Origin: Candidatus Falkowbacteria bacterium CG02_land_8_20_14_3_00_36_14
GTDB lineage: Bacteria; Patescibacteriota; Patescibacteriia; Patescibacteriales; UM-FILTER-36-11
Direction of reading: 5' to 3'
DNA length: 19,756 bases
Assembly: GCA_002781265.1 (NCBI GenBank)
Contig: PETS01000143.1
Location: forward strand, 1 to 19,756
Shown: positions 6,103-15,392 of the stretch, in pieces
Layout of the letters: each line of letters opens with the position of its first letter
Position numbering within the stretch: position 1 is the first letter of the stretch
Notes under the pieces: generated by a model
The model's database searches: none
What the model was told of the DNA's origin: nothing
The model's input: only the letters and a program-made list of their open reading frames with translations
Made by a program: the position numbers and the translations under genes

Positions 6103-7584
6103 TTATTTTTCTTTCCAGGAAATAAACGTATATTCGCCGGTAGTGGGAAAATGCGGCGGAGGCATGAAGGTTAAATTATTGTCATAAATTAAATTTCTAA
6201 TTTGATAGCCGGTGCCGTCGGTATAGGCAAATCCGTATCTGTTCCTGGTGGCCAGGGAGCCGTTGACAGTTATGGTATTTCTAATATAACTGGCGCAGCC
6301 TCCGCCGTAATAATTCCGGCCGACGCGACCGTCTTTAGCGATTAAAGCCGCGTCAACGCGCAAATCATCTTCGCTGTATTGGCCGATACTAATATCCCGC
6401 TGAGCGATTAAGCCGATGGCATCGGCGCCATTGCCATTGGTGTACATTAAGTCGTTATTAATAATAATGTCGGCGCTGCCGCCGGTAAACGGCTCTTGAA
6501 AAGATAAAATAGTGACGCGACTATTGTCAATTTGCCCGTCAACCCATATTTTATGTTTTATAAAAATTAAGCCGTTAGCCGGTATGCTCAGGGTGCTGAT
6601 AATCGGAGTTTCCGTGTTAATACTGTTACTGGGATTTCCGGAACAGCTGGCATAGACGCTACTGACGCCGCGCACGTCAATTTTATTGTCAGTCCTCAAA
6701 GTAATATGGAATCCTTCGTCACAAGTGCTGGCCACGCAGTTTCCCCAAGCGCCGGCAGCCGGATCAATCACTATGCCGGAAGCAGCGGCTTTGTCGTAAA
6801 CATTGTTAATGTAGCCGTCCAGCAAGTCAAAACTGATTATCGGCACGGGGAATTCGCGTCCGGCCATAAATACATCCGTTCTGATAGGAACGTTCAATGG
6901 CGGATTATTGCCGTCAGGCAGGGGATCGGCGGGGCTGATATGGGTATGAACTCCGAATTCATTCCCACCGCTATGATCGGGATCATTATAATCTAATAAT
7001 GAGGAAGTTATTAAGTTATGAGACAGGCCGTCAAAGCGGATGCCGCCGTTGGAATGCAGGGGGCCCCAAACTTCAGTGCCGGCTCCGAAACGGATATCGG
7101 CGTTAGCTAAAGTGGAATAAGAAGACCAGGAAGGGATGCCGACTTGCACTTCAATATATCTTTTAATCTGCGGATAATTTGCCACCCAGCCGACTGATTT
7201 TACTTTAACCAAGGTGGAACCGTTTTGGGGCGGGGGAGTTATGTATAATTCATAATATCCGGAAATATTTTTTCCGGCTGAATCAGTGTAGGCGTACGGC
7301 CCGTACGGACCGTAATCGGGACCGGTCAGGCAAGTCTCTTTATTGCAATATTCTTCATGGTCGTGGTAAAGCACCCAGCGGTAATAATTAACGCCGGCTT
7401 CGGCTATATGCAGAGTCTGGGCGTAAGCCACTTTTCTGATGTTGAGTTTTTGCTGGAGCAAGGCCAAACTGATGGCGGCAGAAGTTATCATAAAAAATAT
7501 ACCGGTAGCGACTATCATTACCACCAGCATGGAGCCGGTCTGATTTTTTTTGGTGTTTTTTATTTTATTCAAAAAATTAGGCAT
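6103..7584 (-). CDS. PilX/GspK-like minor pilin (large)
   Basis: This 493-aa protein has a prepilin-type start: basic residues, then TG at 16-17 followed by SMLVVMIVATGIFFMITSAA. The mature +5 position is V, not the usual Glu, as in PilX/GspK subunits that cap pseudopilus tips, so it probably sits at or near the pilus tip. The hydrophobic stem is followed by a helix ending near AEAGVNYYRWVLYHD (about 61-75), typical of PilX N-terminal domains. The large globular part contains GTEVWGPLHSNGGIRFDG and a beta-rich region with paired cysteines (EYCNKETC, GNCVASTC), possibly disulfides. It would need prepilin peptidase PilD, which is not in this window. The gene looks more GC-rich than pilMNO. It lies 17 bases after the PilW-like stop, within the operon. 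Confidence 0.8.
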   Translation of the reverse strand: MPNFLNKIKNTKKNQTGSMLVVMIVATGIFFMITSAAISLALLQQKLNIRKVAYAQTLHIAEAGVNYYRWVLYHDHEEYCNKETCLTGPDYGPYGPYAYTDSAGKNISGYYELYITPPPQNGSTLVKVKSVGWVANYPQIKRYIEVQVGIPSWSSYSTLANADIRFGAGTEVWGPLHSNGGIRFDGLSHNLITSSLLDYNDPDHSGGNEFGVHTHISPADPLPDGNNPPLNVPIRTDVFMAGREFPVPIISFDLLDGYINNVYDKAAASGIVIDPAAGAWGNCVASTCDEGFHITLRTDNKIDVRGVSSVYASCSGNPSNSINTETPIISTLSIPANGLIFIKHKIWVDGQIDNSRVTILSFQEPFTGGSADIIINNDLMYTNGNGADAIGLIAQRDISIGQYSEDDLRVDAALIAKDGRVGRNYYGGGCASYIRNTITVNGSLATRNRYGFAYTDGTGYQIRNLIYDNNLTFMPPPHFPTTGEYTFISWKEK

Positions 7585-7601
7585 AGCGTAAATTTTTAAT
7601 G

Positions 7602-8204
7602 CTATAAATTATCTTTTAAGTTTCTTAAATTAACATCTGTTTCCAAGGAGTAGTCGTTAGGCGCTCTAGCGGGGGTGACGTTAATCAGCAAAGTTATCTG
7701 AATAAGCCTGATTTGATTGATAATGTCGGTATTATTATGATTATTATCAAAATAAATAAAGATCGGCTGTTCTTGGTTGTTAACGTAGCTGGCAATAGTA
7801 GTGGTGGCGCCGGCGCCGCTATAGTCGTTAGCCGCCCCCGGTTCGGTTATTGATTTTAATAACTGGCTGCCGTCTAAATAATAGCTTATTTTTTCCATTT
7901 GTCCGTCATCATCGGTATCGCTGTAAAATACGAGGTTATTGTCGTCAACTATTGCCAAAGGATAATCGCCTTGCTCCGAGGAATTAGCTCCTCTAATTTC
8001 TTTGGTGATTATATCCATGGCGTCTCTGGCGCCGCGTACAGCCGTTTCCTGCTCCGCTTCAAAAGTCGTAGCTTTATAAGATATAATAATAAAATCGGCG
8101 CCAATCGCCACCATGACGGTAAAAATGGTCATGGCCGTTAGTATTTCTATTAAAGTAAAGCCAGCCGATTTATTTTTTTTTAATAATGTATTATTATTCA
8201 ACAT
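7602..8204 (-). CDS. PilW/GspJ-like minor pilin
   Basis: This 200-aa prepilin has a basic leader, then a type III signal with cleavage expected between G15 and F16 (KSAGFTLIEILTAMTIF), mature Phe +1 and Glu +5 (E20). The hydrophobic helix runs to about residue 41. The following region, AVRGARDAMDIITKEIRGANSS, is typical of PilW/GspJ, where a helix ends in KEIR. The C-terminal part is beta-rich (NNLVFYSDTDDDGQMEKISYYLDG), similar to minor pseudopilins. Its ATG overlaps the stop of the giant pilin gene by 11 bases, indicating translational coupling. It probably assembles with the giant PilV-like and PilX-like subunits into a tip complex. Confidence 0.85.
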   Translation of the reverse strand: MLNNNTLLKKNKSAGFTLIEILTAMTIFTVMVAIGADFIIISYKATTFEAEQETAVRGARDAMDIITKEIRGANSSEQGDYPLAIVDDNNLVFYSDTDDDGQMEKISYYLDGSQLLKSITEPGAANDYSGAGATTTIASYVNNQEQPIFIYFDNNHNNTDIINQIRLIQITLLINVTPARAPNDYSLETDVNLRNLKDNL

Positions 8205-11200
8205 ATAAAATCATGGTTTTAGTTTCACCTGGCAATAAGCTGACAGGCTGGGGAGGGTCCCTTAAAATAATTGTCAATGAAGTGGAAGCGGTTTTTAAAT
8301 CAACGCTATATCCGGGAGTGTCCCATTCCAGCGTTAAATTAGAATAACCGGAAGCATCGGTGGTATGTGTTTGATTATATTCATAGATAACCGGATTTTC
8401 ACCTATTCTTTTGGTGCCGGTTACTACAATCGGCACGTTAGGTATGTTGTTTAAGACGGAGGGACCGTTGCATCCAGAGGCGTATATATCTAAACCATTA
8501 TTGCGGCTGTCCTGCCAAGCGGCAAAAGTTTTACCTGCCGAATTAAGCCACAAAACAGCGTTGCTTTGGCTGGAAGTGCCTAAGTTTATATTAACTTTAA
8601 TATCTTTAGTCCATAAAGCGCTGCCGGAAGAATCATATTTTTGTGTATATATATCTTCGTTGCCTTCGCGAAAATCCGTCCAGCCGACATAAATATTGCT
8701 GTTGTCGGCGATTATTTCCGGGTCGTATTGATCGTCTATAGGATTTTCCACATTAGCTTGTTTCCCCCAGATATTATTGCCGTTGTTATCATATTTAGCT
8801 AATTTAACATTTAAGTTGCCGTTGTTGTTTTCCGTCCAAGCCAGGTAAATATTGCCAGCCGGGTCGGTTTTAACTGCCGGAGAATATTCATCATCGCTGG
8901 TTGCGGCTATGGTTTTAGGCGAGGTCCAGACAGGCGAACCCGTAAAATCATATTTTTGCAGATAGATATCTTTGCCTCCAGCGGTGTTGTCAACCCAAGC
9001 AACTACGATATTGTCGTTGGAATCCATAGCAACAGCAGGAGAAATTTCATCGGTGGAAGAGGAAGTGATTTGCAGATCATTACTCAAGAGTTTATTGCCG
9101 TTTAAGTCAAAAATTTGGGCGTAGATATCGGTATTGCCATTGCGGTTGTCTTCCCAGACAACAGTGGTCGTGGCCGGGCCGAATTTTTCCGTCAAAGCCA
9201 AGCGGGGATTGGACTGGCTGGCGTCGCCGCTGTCGCTGTTGACTTTTTTAATAGTCCATAAAGGATTGGAGTTTTCATTCAGCCCGATTAGATAAATATT
9301 ATCGTCTCCGATGATGGAAATAAGAGGATAAACATCGTAGTTAAAGACGGCGGTAGCGCCGTTATCGGATAGGCGGAAGCAATAGTCGGAGTCGGTAGCT
9401 AAATTAGTGGCTTTGATTGAATATTCAATTTCGGTAAACTCGTCGGCGGTCAAGGCCAAACCAACGGTTTTAGCAGAGGTATCTTGCAGGTAGCCGGCTT
9501 TAAAGTTAACATTTTCGTCGGTTAGGTCGCCGACAACGTTAGTGCTGGAATCGCCATCGGTAAAATTAGCCGAGTCAGCCATCCGCCAGGCCAGGGTATC
9601 ATTATTAGGCAGGGTCAGCCAGCTGGTTATGCTGGCGCAAGTGGAAGCGGCTTCTCCGTATTCAATTTGGTATTCAACACTACTGGAAGTAATACTGCCT
9701 TTGTTGGCTATGGCAAAACGCAGGCGTATTATTTGATTAATACTAATAGTGGCAGGCATGTCTTCGTCAGCTCGCCAAGTGGCGTTTGTTTCATTGCCGT
9801 CGTCGTTATGCCAGCGGTAATGGTATTGCCAAAGCTTGGCCGGAGCTAATAAATCAGTGGTTTCGGAAATTTCAATATTTACAGCCGGAGTTATCGCGCC
9901 GGAGCTGATAATAACATCGGCGGTTGTATTATTAATTTTGATTTCCAGCGTATTGTCTTTAATTGCCGAGGCAGTGACATCTAAAACAACATAAACGCAC
10001 ATAGATTGAGTAGCCGCTATATCAACGCCGCCGGCGTTGTTAAATAAAGCAATTCCATCCGCGCCGTTAAAAGTGGCGCTAGAGCCGAATTGTAAGTCGC
10101 TGCCGGCGTTGTAGATTTCTCCAGCGCAATCATAAGGGTAGGTATTGTCAAGGTCATAATATAATTTTACATTAGCCAAGCCGGTTTGCGCGTCAACTGT
10201 GCCGTGTTCAGTAATATTAATGCCAGTAACATCGCGCGGGGTAGTATTGTTTATAATCACAAAACCGCCGCCAACAAATAAACCGCTAGCGGGGATGGTG
10301 GTTGATGATACTTGATTACCTAGGTTGTTGACCGTAACGTCATTAGACGAAGCAACGTGAAAAACAGCTAAAGCGCTGTTCCTTTGTTCGCCGCCGCCGC
10401 CGGTTAAAGTCAAAGTGGCTCTTTGGGCGGCGGCGGCAGTGATATTCAACGAAGCCGCGGCCAAAGAGCCGTTATTGCCCGTGGACCAATCATTCCATAA
10501 TTGCTGGGTCCAATTGTCGGCGGAACCGGATGACCAATTAGAGCTGTTTGGCGTGTTAAAATTATTATCGCCCCAGCCGATGGCGGCTACGGCCCAGCCT
10601 GTATCTGTTGAAACGGCAGTGGCACCGGTAGTAGCGGTTAGAGAATTACCGCCGGTTTGGTCGTTGGTAGTTGTCACATTCAATAAATTAGAGGTATCTA
10701 GCCCGGAGACTTCCATAATCATCAAAACGCCTCCGCCAATAATTTGAGTGCTGGTAATATTAACTTGAGACGGTTCGCCGGCGCCGGCTATTTTATGCCA
10801 AATGCCAACGTCTAAATACCATGAGGAATTGCTGTAAGCCGACTGGGTAAAAACGCCGGCCGCGTTGGTGGGCGCGTTAAAAGCGGAATTATTGTTGCGG
10901 TGGGCGGCAATGGCGATAATAACATTGCCGGCAGTCGGAGGGCTGTTAAAAGCGGCTGAGAGCTGATAAGTATTATTGCCTGGCGAGCCTATTTTTGTCT
11001 GGACAATGGCAACCCCGCCGGCGGCTTGGGCAGGTTTAAAATCAAATATACCACCGAGGTAATTAATTATAACTTGAGAATATTTATTGTAATTAATAAA
11101 GCTTTTGGGAGAAATGAAATCAATGATTTTTTGGTTAAACGTCGGGGCAAGATTAGCCTGGGCGGGGAGTATTGCAAATTCCGTCCGCGCATTTGTTAAA

Positions 11201-12330
11201 TCATTTAGTTTTGGTTCGGCCAAAACTATCCGGTTGCTAGGTTTATTTTTGCTTATTAATTTTAAAGCGCTGGAATTGTCTTGCCAGACAATAAAAGAAT
11301 CGCCGTTCGCGGCCGCGGCGATATCAGGATTTTTCTGGAATTTAGTAGCGCTTATTTTATAATCGGATCCCCATTGCTTTACGGCCGTCTGGCTGTATTT
11401 TTGAACATAAACAAAGGAAGAGGTGGCGGATGAATTCTGCCAAACAAAGTACATATTATTAGAATTATCGCCGGAGAAACGGACATTAGCCTTGTCGTCA
11501 TTGCCGGCAGCATTAACCATCCAGTTATTCGGCAGAGTGTTGGCCACGGTCCTGATGTTCAGAGCCGCCAGTTTGTCTATGGAAAAACTTTCTTCCGTCT
11601 TGGCTCCGTTAAAAATTGAAATATTAGGCTTGGAAGGGTTAAGGTTAATCGCGTCTCGGGCGTAAGTTTTATCCGCGCCGTAGTCGGCTTTAGTTACTGT
11701 CACTTCATAATTTTCAAAAGCCGGCAATAACAGCAAATAAAAGAAGCCATTGCCGTCCGTTATATAATCAGCGCTGATTGAAGGAACAGCGCTTTGCACA
11801 TGAATATCGGCATTCGGCACCGGAGAGCCGTTGGCATCCACCGCGTATATTTTTAAAAGGCCGTAGCCTTCATTCGTTTCTTCAGTCTTGGGAATTACTT
11901 TAGAAAATACAGTCACGTTTTTGCTTTTAAAATGACCTTGCCAAGACACGTCAATCGTAACGATTTTATAGTCATTACCGATGGAGTCGGTGGAAGAGGC
12001 AATAGTGCCGTCATAGGGATCATCGTAAAAAATAACGGTAGCGTGCACAGTGAATATTGCAGTTTTGTTAATAGTTTCGTACTCGGGAATAATCCCTGGC
12101 GGAGACCCCGTCAAAGTGCCGACATTCGCGTATGGTAAATTGCGAATCCGCTCCATTTTTTGATTAGCTATGCTAATAGCTTCCACGTAGGAAGTGTTAT
12201 CAGCGGTTATATTCAGGGAAAGTATCACCAAACTGTAAATACCCATCATTAAGATAACTATAACAGCTAAGGAAACCATCACCTCAATTAAAGTAAGGCC
12301 AGAGCTGTTTTTAAGTGGATTTTTAATCAT
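8194..12330 (-). CDS. Giant PilV/GspI-type minor pilin with split beta-propeller, putative tip adhesin
   Basis: This 1378-aa protein begins as a type IV prepilin: MIKNPLKNSSG then LTLIEVMVSLAVIVILMMGIY, with cleavage after G11 and mature Glu +5 (E16). QKMERIRNLPY (57-67) is typical of PilV/GspI. Residues 157-230 resemble a carboxypeptidase-regulatory-like domain (KIYAVDANGSPVPNADIHV). At about 281-355 two propeller-type repeats occur (NMYFVWQ, SFIVWQDN). The pattern resumes at about 1005-1290 with five or six repeats of about 50 aa (DIYLQKYDFTGSPVW, DIYTQKYDSSGSALW). Between them lie a hydrophobic AQA segment (411-437), a beta-rich domain (437-660), another (663-820) and a module with YHYRWHNDDGNETNATW (about 837-1000). 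The C-terminal domain (1300-1378) is beta-rich. Typical PilV proteins are under 200 aa, so nearly all of it is extra surface domain. Host or surface attachment is inferred. Six cysteines are visible, at about 734, 778, 898, 984 and 1287 among others. Confidence 0.85.
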   Translation of the reverse strand: MIKNPLKNSSGLTLIEVMVSLAVIVILMMGIYSLVILSLNITADNTSYVEAISIANQKMERIRNLPYANVGTLTGSPPGIIPEYETINKTAIFTVHATVIFYDDPYDGTIASSTDSIGNDYKIVTIDVSWQGHFKSKNVTVFSKVIPKTEETNEGYGLLKIYAVDANGSPVPNADIHVQSAVPSISADYITDGNGFFYLLLLPAFENYEVTVTKADYGADKTYARDAINLNPSKPNISIFNGAKTEESFSIDKLAALNIRTVANTLPNNWMVNAAGNDDKANVRFSGDNSNNMYFVWQNSSATSSFVYVQKYSQTAVKQWGSDYKISATKFQKNPDIAAAANGDSFIVWQDNSSALKLISKNKPSNRIVLAEPKLNDLTNARTEFAILPAQANLAPTFNQKIIDFISPKSFINYNKYSQVIINYLGGIFDFKPAQAAGGVAIVQTKIGSPGNNTYQLSAAFNSPPTAGNVIIAIAAHRNNNSAFNAPTNAAGVFTQSAYSNSSWYLDVGIWHKIAGAGEPSQVNITSTQIIGGGVLMIMEVSGLDTSNLLNVTTTNDQTGGNSLTATTGATAVSTDTGWAVAAIGWGDNNFNTPNSSNWSSGSADNWTQQLWNDWSTGNNGSLAAASLNITAAAAQRATLTLTGGGGEQRNSALAVFHVASSNDVTVNNLGNQVSSTTIPASGLFVGGGFVIINNTTPRDVTGINITEHGTVDAQTGLANVKLYYDLDNTYPYDCAGEIYNAGSDLQFGSSATFNGADGIALFNNAGGVDIAATQSMCVYVVLDVTASAIKDNTLEIKINNTTADVIISSGAITPAVNIEISETTDLLAPAKLWQYHYRWHNDDGNETNATWRADEDMPATISINQIIRLRFAIANKGSITSSSVEYQIEYGEAASTCASITSWLTLPNNDTLAWRMADSANFTDGDSSTNVVGDLTDENVNFKAGYLQDTSAKTVGLALTADEFTEIEYSIKATNLATDSDYCFRLSDNGATAVFNYDVYPLISIIGDDNIYLIGLNENSNPLWTIKKVNSDSGDASQSNPRLALTEKFGPATTTVVWEDNRNGNTDIYAQIFDLNGNKLLSNDLQITSSSTDEISPAVAMDSNDNIVVAWVDNTAGGKDIYLQKYDFTGSPVWTSPKTIAATSDDEYSPAVKTDPAGNIYLAWTENNNGNLNVKLAKYDNNGNNIWGKQANVENPIDDQYDPEIIADNSNIYVGWTDFREGNEDIYTQKYDSSGSALWTKDIKVNINLGTSSQSNAVLWLNSAGKTFAAWQDSRNNGLDIYASGCNGPSVLNNIPNVPIVVTGTKRIGENPVIYEYNQTHTTDASGYSNLTLEWDTPGYSVDLKTASTSLTIILRDPPQPVSLLPGETKTMILYVE

Positions 12331-12363
12331 ACTTATATGGTTTATTAAGCCGAAAATATATTT

Positions 12364-13518
12364 TTAGGAAATGGCGGTAGTGATGCTGTACATCGGCATA
12401 ACTATCGCCACGGCCATAGCGCCGACCGCGCAGCCTAAAAATAAAATCAGGATCGGTTCGATTATGGAAGGCAAATTATTCATAGTTTGGTCAACTTCAT
12501 TTTCGTAAAATTCAGCCAATTCCAATAAAATATTATCCAATTCCCCGGTCTGCTCGCCGATAGTAACCATTTGCACGACAATTGGGGGAAAAAGCTTGGG
12601 ATAATTTTTTATCACTTCGTTAATCTGCCCGCCTTTTTTTATCTTTTCGGCCATATCCATTAAAGCTTTCCGGTAATGCAAATTTCCCATGACATTGCCG
12701 GTTATTTTAAAAGTTTTAATAATCATAATGTCAGTTTTCAAAAGCGAGCTGATAGTTCTGGCGAATTTAGCCAAATTAATTTTTTTAATAATTGAAGAAA
12801 AAATCGGAGTTTTCAATAACAGCGCTTGCATGTAATATTTGCCTTTGTAAGTTTTTAATATTTTTACAATCATAAAAATAAACAATATTAAAATAAACAA
12901 AACTATCAGGCCATGGGTCACCAAGGTGTTGCTAACGGAAATAAGAATTTTTGTCGGCAGGGGCAATTCTGCGTTAAAATCGGCGAACATGCTGGTTATT
13001 TTCGGCACGACAAATACCAGCATAAAAGTGCCGATTCCCATCATAGCCACTATAATTACGGCCGGATAGGTCATGGCGCCTTTGACTTTTGAAATTAATT
13101 CATGCTGTTTTTTCAACTGAATATAAAGCTGGGCTAAAACTTCTTCCAGCTTGCCTGATAATTCGCCGGCGTCAATCATGCTGATAAAAAGTTCCCCGAA
13201 TATATGGCTGTATGGCTTTAAGCTGGCCGATAAACTGGTGCCCTTGGTTACGCTGTTGGCTATATCTATTAAAATTTTTTTAAAATATTTATTTTCACTT
13301 TCTTGGGACAGGGTGTTTATGGCGGTTGACATTGATATGCCGGCTTTAAGCATAATGCCGAGATGCTGGATAAAAAATAATTTTTCGCGCAAAGGCACTC
13401 CGGAAAATTTATTTAAATATAAATTAATTTTTTTTATTATTAAATCAAATGAAAGGTCGCTTTTGTTAGTTGATTTGCTTTTGTCGCTGTCTTTTTTGTA
13501 CTGTAAATTTACAGCCAT
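12364..13518 (-). CDS. pilC: PilC/GspF inner-membrane platform protein
   Basis: PilC is the polytopic platform on which the motor ATPase acts to add or remove pilins. The 384-aa protein has the two characteristic T2SF domains: the first around 45-170 with FGELFISMIDAGELSGKLEEVLAQL (107-131), the second around 250-375 with FPPIVVQMVTIGEQTGELDNILLELAEFYENEVD (310-343). Transmembrane segments are visible near 150-172, 203-222 and 352-376, the usual three. The length is near the family's 400 aa. It starts 43 bases after the pilB stop with no clear Shine-Dalgarno. Family assignment is firm. Confidence 0.94.
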   Translation of the reverse strand: MAVNLQYKKDSDKSKSTNKSDLSFDLIIKKINLYLNKFSGVPLREKLFFIQHLGIMLKAGISMSTAINTLSQESENKYFKKILIDIANSVTKGTSLSASLKPYSHIFGELFISMIDAGELSGKLEEVLAQLYIQLKKQHELISKVKGAMTYPAVIIVAMMGIGTFMLVFVVPKITSMFADFNAELPLPTKILISVSNTLVTHGLIVLFILILFIFMIVKILKTYKGKYYMQALLLKTPIFSSIIKKINLAKFARTISSLLKTDIMIIKTFKITGNVMGNLHYRKALMDMAEKIKKGGQINEVIKNYPKLFPPIVVQMVTIGEQTGELDNILLELAEFYENEVDQTMNNLPSIIEPILILFLGCAVGAMAVAIVMPMYSITTAIS

Positions 13519-13561
13519 AATGATTGCTTATATTAGTAATTTAATTTATTAAGCAGATATT

Positions 13562-15295
13562 CTATTCCATGGTCACCCGCATAATTTCTTCAATAGTTGT
13601 TATGCCGTTCTTGGCCTTGATAAATCCGTCTTCAACAATAGTCAGAAGGCCTTGCTTGTATGCCTGCTTTTTAATTTCATTGACATCGGCTTTTTTCAAT
13701 ATTAATTCTGACAACTCCGGGGTGATTTCCAATGTTTCGTAGATGCCGATGCGGCCTTTGTAGCCGGAATTATCGCATCGCTTGCATCCTTTGCCGCGGT
13801 AAAAAAGGATTGATTCCAAACCTTTTTTAGCATCGTAAATGGCCTTTTCCTTTTCCAGAGTAATTAAAATATTATCTATATTCAGTTGTTTTTGCAGGTC
13901 TTTAATAGTCCCTTTATCTAAATTATAGCTTTGAATGCAGTTAGGGCAAATTTTTCTGACCAATCTTTGGGCAATAATAAGATTGGCGGTTGTAGCCAGT
14001 AAAAAAGAAGGAATGCCCATATTAGCTAATCTAGGCAGGGTGGTGATGGCATCATTCGTGTGCAGAGTGGAAAGAAGTAAATGACCGGTCATAGCGGCAT
14101 GCACGGCGATTTCAGCTGTTTCTTCATCGCGGATCTCGCCAACCATAATTATATTCGGGTCCTGCCTTAATAAGGCGCGCAGTCCTAAAGCAAAAGTAAA
14201 GCCGATTTTGGAGTTGACCTGAGATTGATTGACATGCTCCATGCGGTATTCAATCGGATCTTCTATGGTAGAAATATTTACTTCCGAAGTATTAAGGATA
14301 TTCAATAGAGTATAAAGAGTGGTGGTTTTTCCGGAACCGGTCGGTCCGGTGACTAATATCATGCCATGGGGCTTAGAAATATTTCTTTTAACAATTTCAT
14401 AACTATTGGGCTGAAAACCCAGCTGTTTAAGAGTTAAAATTTGGCTTTTTTCGTTTAGCAGGCGCATAACTATTTTTTCGCCGTCAAAAGTGGGAATAAA
14501 CGAAACGCGGAATGAGACATTATATTCATTATTGCTTATTTTAAAGCGGCCGTCTTGAGGCAGACGATGTTCGTCCACTTTCAAGTTAGAAAGAATTTTT
14601 ATGCGCGCGATTATGCCGGGTTGGACATTTTTAGGAAGAATCATGACATTTTTTAAAACGCCGTCAATCCTGTATCTAATATCAACTTCTTTTTCTCCCG
14701 GCTCTATATGGATATCGCTGGCTTCTTCATAAATGGCGTATTCCAAAAGAGTATCGACAATTCTGACAATGGGAATATCGGCAGCCAATTTATGCAAATC
14801 ATCGCCGTTTTTAAAATCAAGATCGGCATTTTTGTCTTCTGTCAAATAATTTATTTCCGCTTTTAAGGTTTTATGGTATTGTTTCAAGCATTCTTTAATG
14901 CTTTCCGGCGTGGTTAAATAAATTATCGGCTCTAAGCCGGTTTTTTTCTTGATGAATTCAAAAATTTCCAAATCATTAGGGTTGATAGTGGCAATTTTTA
15001 TAGTTTTATTATCAGATGAAAAAGGAATTAAATTGTGCGTAATAGCAATCGGTTCCGGAATATTCAATAAGACATCGCGGCGGATGGTTTGCTCCTTGAG
15101 GTTTATAAAAGGAATTTTAAAATAATTAGCCGCTTCTTCATAAAAAGTCATAGAAGAAACAACTTTTTTTTCATATAATAAATTTAGAATGCTTTTATTT
15201 ATTGAAGCTGCCTCCTTGTCTATGCTGTCAAATTCTTTGGCTGATAAAATATTGGATTTGATTATTATATTTTTTAATTGCTCTTTGGTAAACAT
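13562..15295 (-). CDS. pilB: PilB/GspE type IV pilus extension ATPase
   Basis: PilB is the cytoplasmic hexameric ATPase driving pilus polymerisation. The 577-aa protein is full length. An N-terminal MshEN-like domain (about 1-145) includes NYFKIPFINL and PEPIAITHNLIPFS. The catalytic core follows: ASDIHIEP (192-199), the Asp-box-like IRYRIDGVL (206-214), Walker A GPTGSGKTT (317-325), STIEDPIEY (342-350), Walker B NIIMVGEIRD (381-390) and the His box HAAMTGHLLLSTLHTNDA (399-416). Four cysteines in CPNC (450-453) and CKRC (504-507) form the zinc site typical of PilB/GspE and absent from the retraction ATPase PilT. It is first in the pilus operon. No pilT is present here, so retraction genes must be elsewhere or missing. 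Confidence 0.96.
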   Translation of the reverse strand: MFTKEQLKNIIIKSNILSAKEFDSIDKEAASINKSILNLLYEKKVVSSMTFYEEAANYFKIPFINLKEQTIRRDVLLNIPEPIAITHNLIPFSSDNKTIKIATINPNDLEIFEFIKKKTGLEPIIYLTTPESIKECLKQYHKTLKAEINYLTEDKNADLDFKNGDDLHKLAADIPIVRIVDTLLEYAIYEEASDIHIEPGEKEVDIRYRIDGVLKNVMILPKNVQPGIIARIKILSNLKVDEHRLPQDGRFKISNNEYNVSFRVSFIPTFDGEKIVMRLLNEKSQILTLKQLGFQPNSYEIVKRNISKPHGMILVTGPTGSGKTTTLYTLLNILNTSEVNISTIEDPIEYRMEHVNQSQVNSKIGFTFALGLRALLRQDPNIIMVGEIRDEETAEIAVHAAMTGHLLLSTLHTNDAITTLPRLANMGIPSFLLATTANLIIAQRLVRKICPNCIQSYNLDKGTIKDLQKQLNIDNILITLEKEKAIYDAKKGLESILFYRGKGCKRCDNSGYKGRIGIYETLEITPELSELILKKADVNEIKKQAYKQGLLTIVEDGFIKAKNGITTIEEIMRVTME

Positions 15296-15342
15296 GGGGA
15301 TAATTTGTATTATATAAAATTTATTGAAAAATTAGTGTTTAT

Positions 15343-15351
15343 ATTATAACA
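15343..15351 (-). promoter_or_regulatory. Promoter candidate for the pilus operon
   Basis: On the minus strand the sequence TGTTATAAT forms an extended -10 (TG, one base, perfect TATAAT), about 48 bases before the pilB ATG at 15295. A weak -35 (TTTTAT) could lie 17 bases upstream. No Shine-Dalgarno is visible before the ATG. Confidence 0.5.
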
Positions 15352-15392
15352 TAAATTATAAAATAATAAAAATTTTATTTTATTGGCGAATA

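Noticed and set aside
6706..6996. Plus-strand reading frames opposite the pilin genes (also around 7357-7599, 8411-8692, 10415-10747, 11105-11665).
   Set aside because: They are antisense shadows of long pilin ORFs with clear prepilin signals. None has initiation signals or a family-like sequence.
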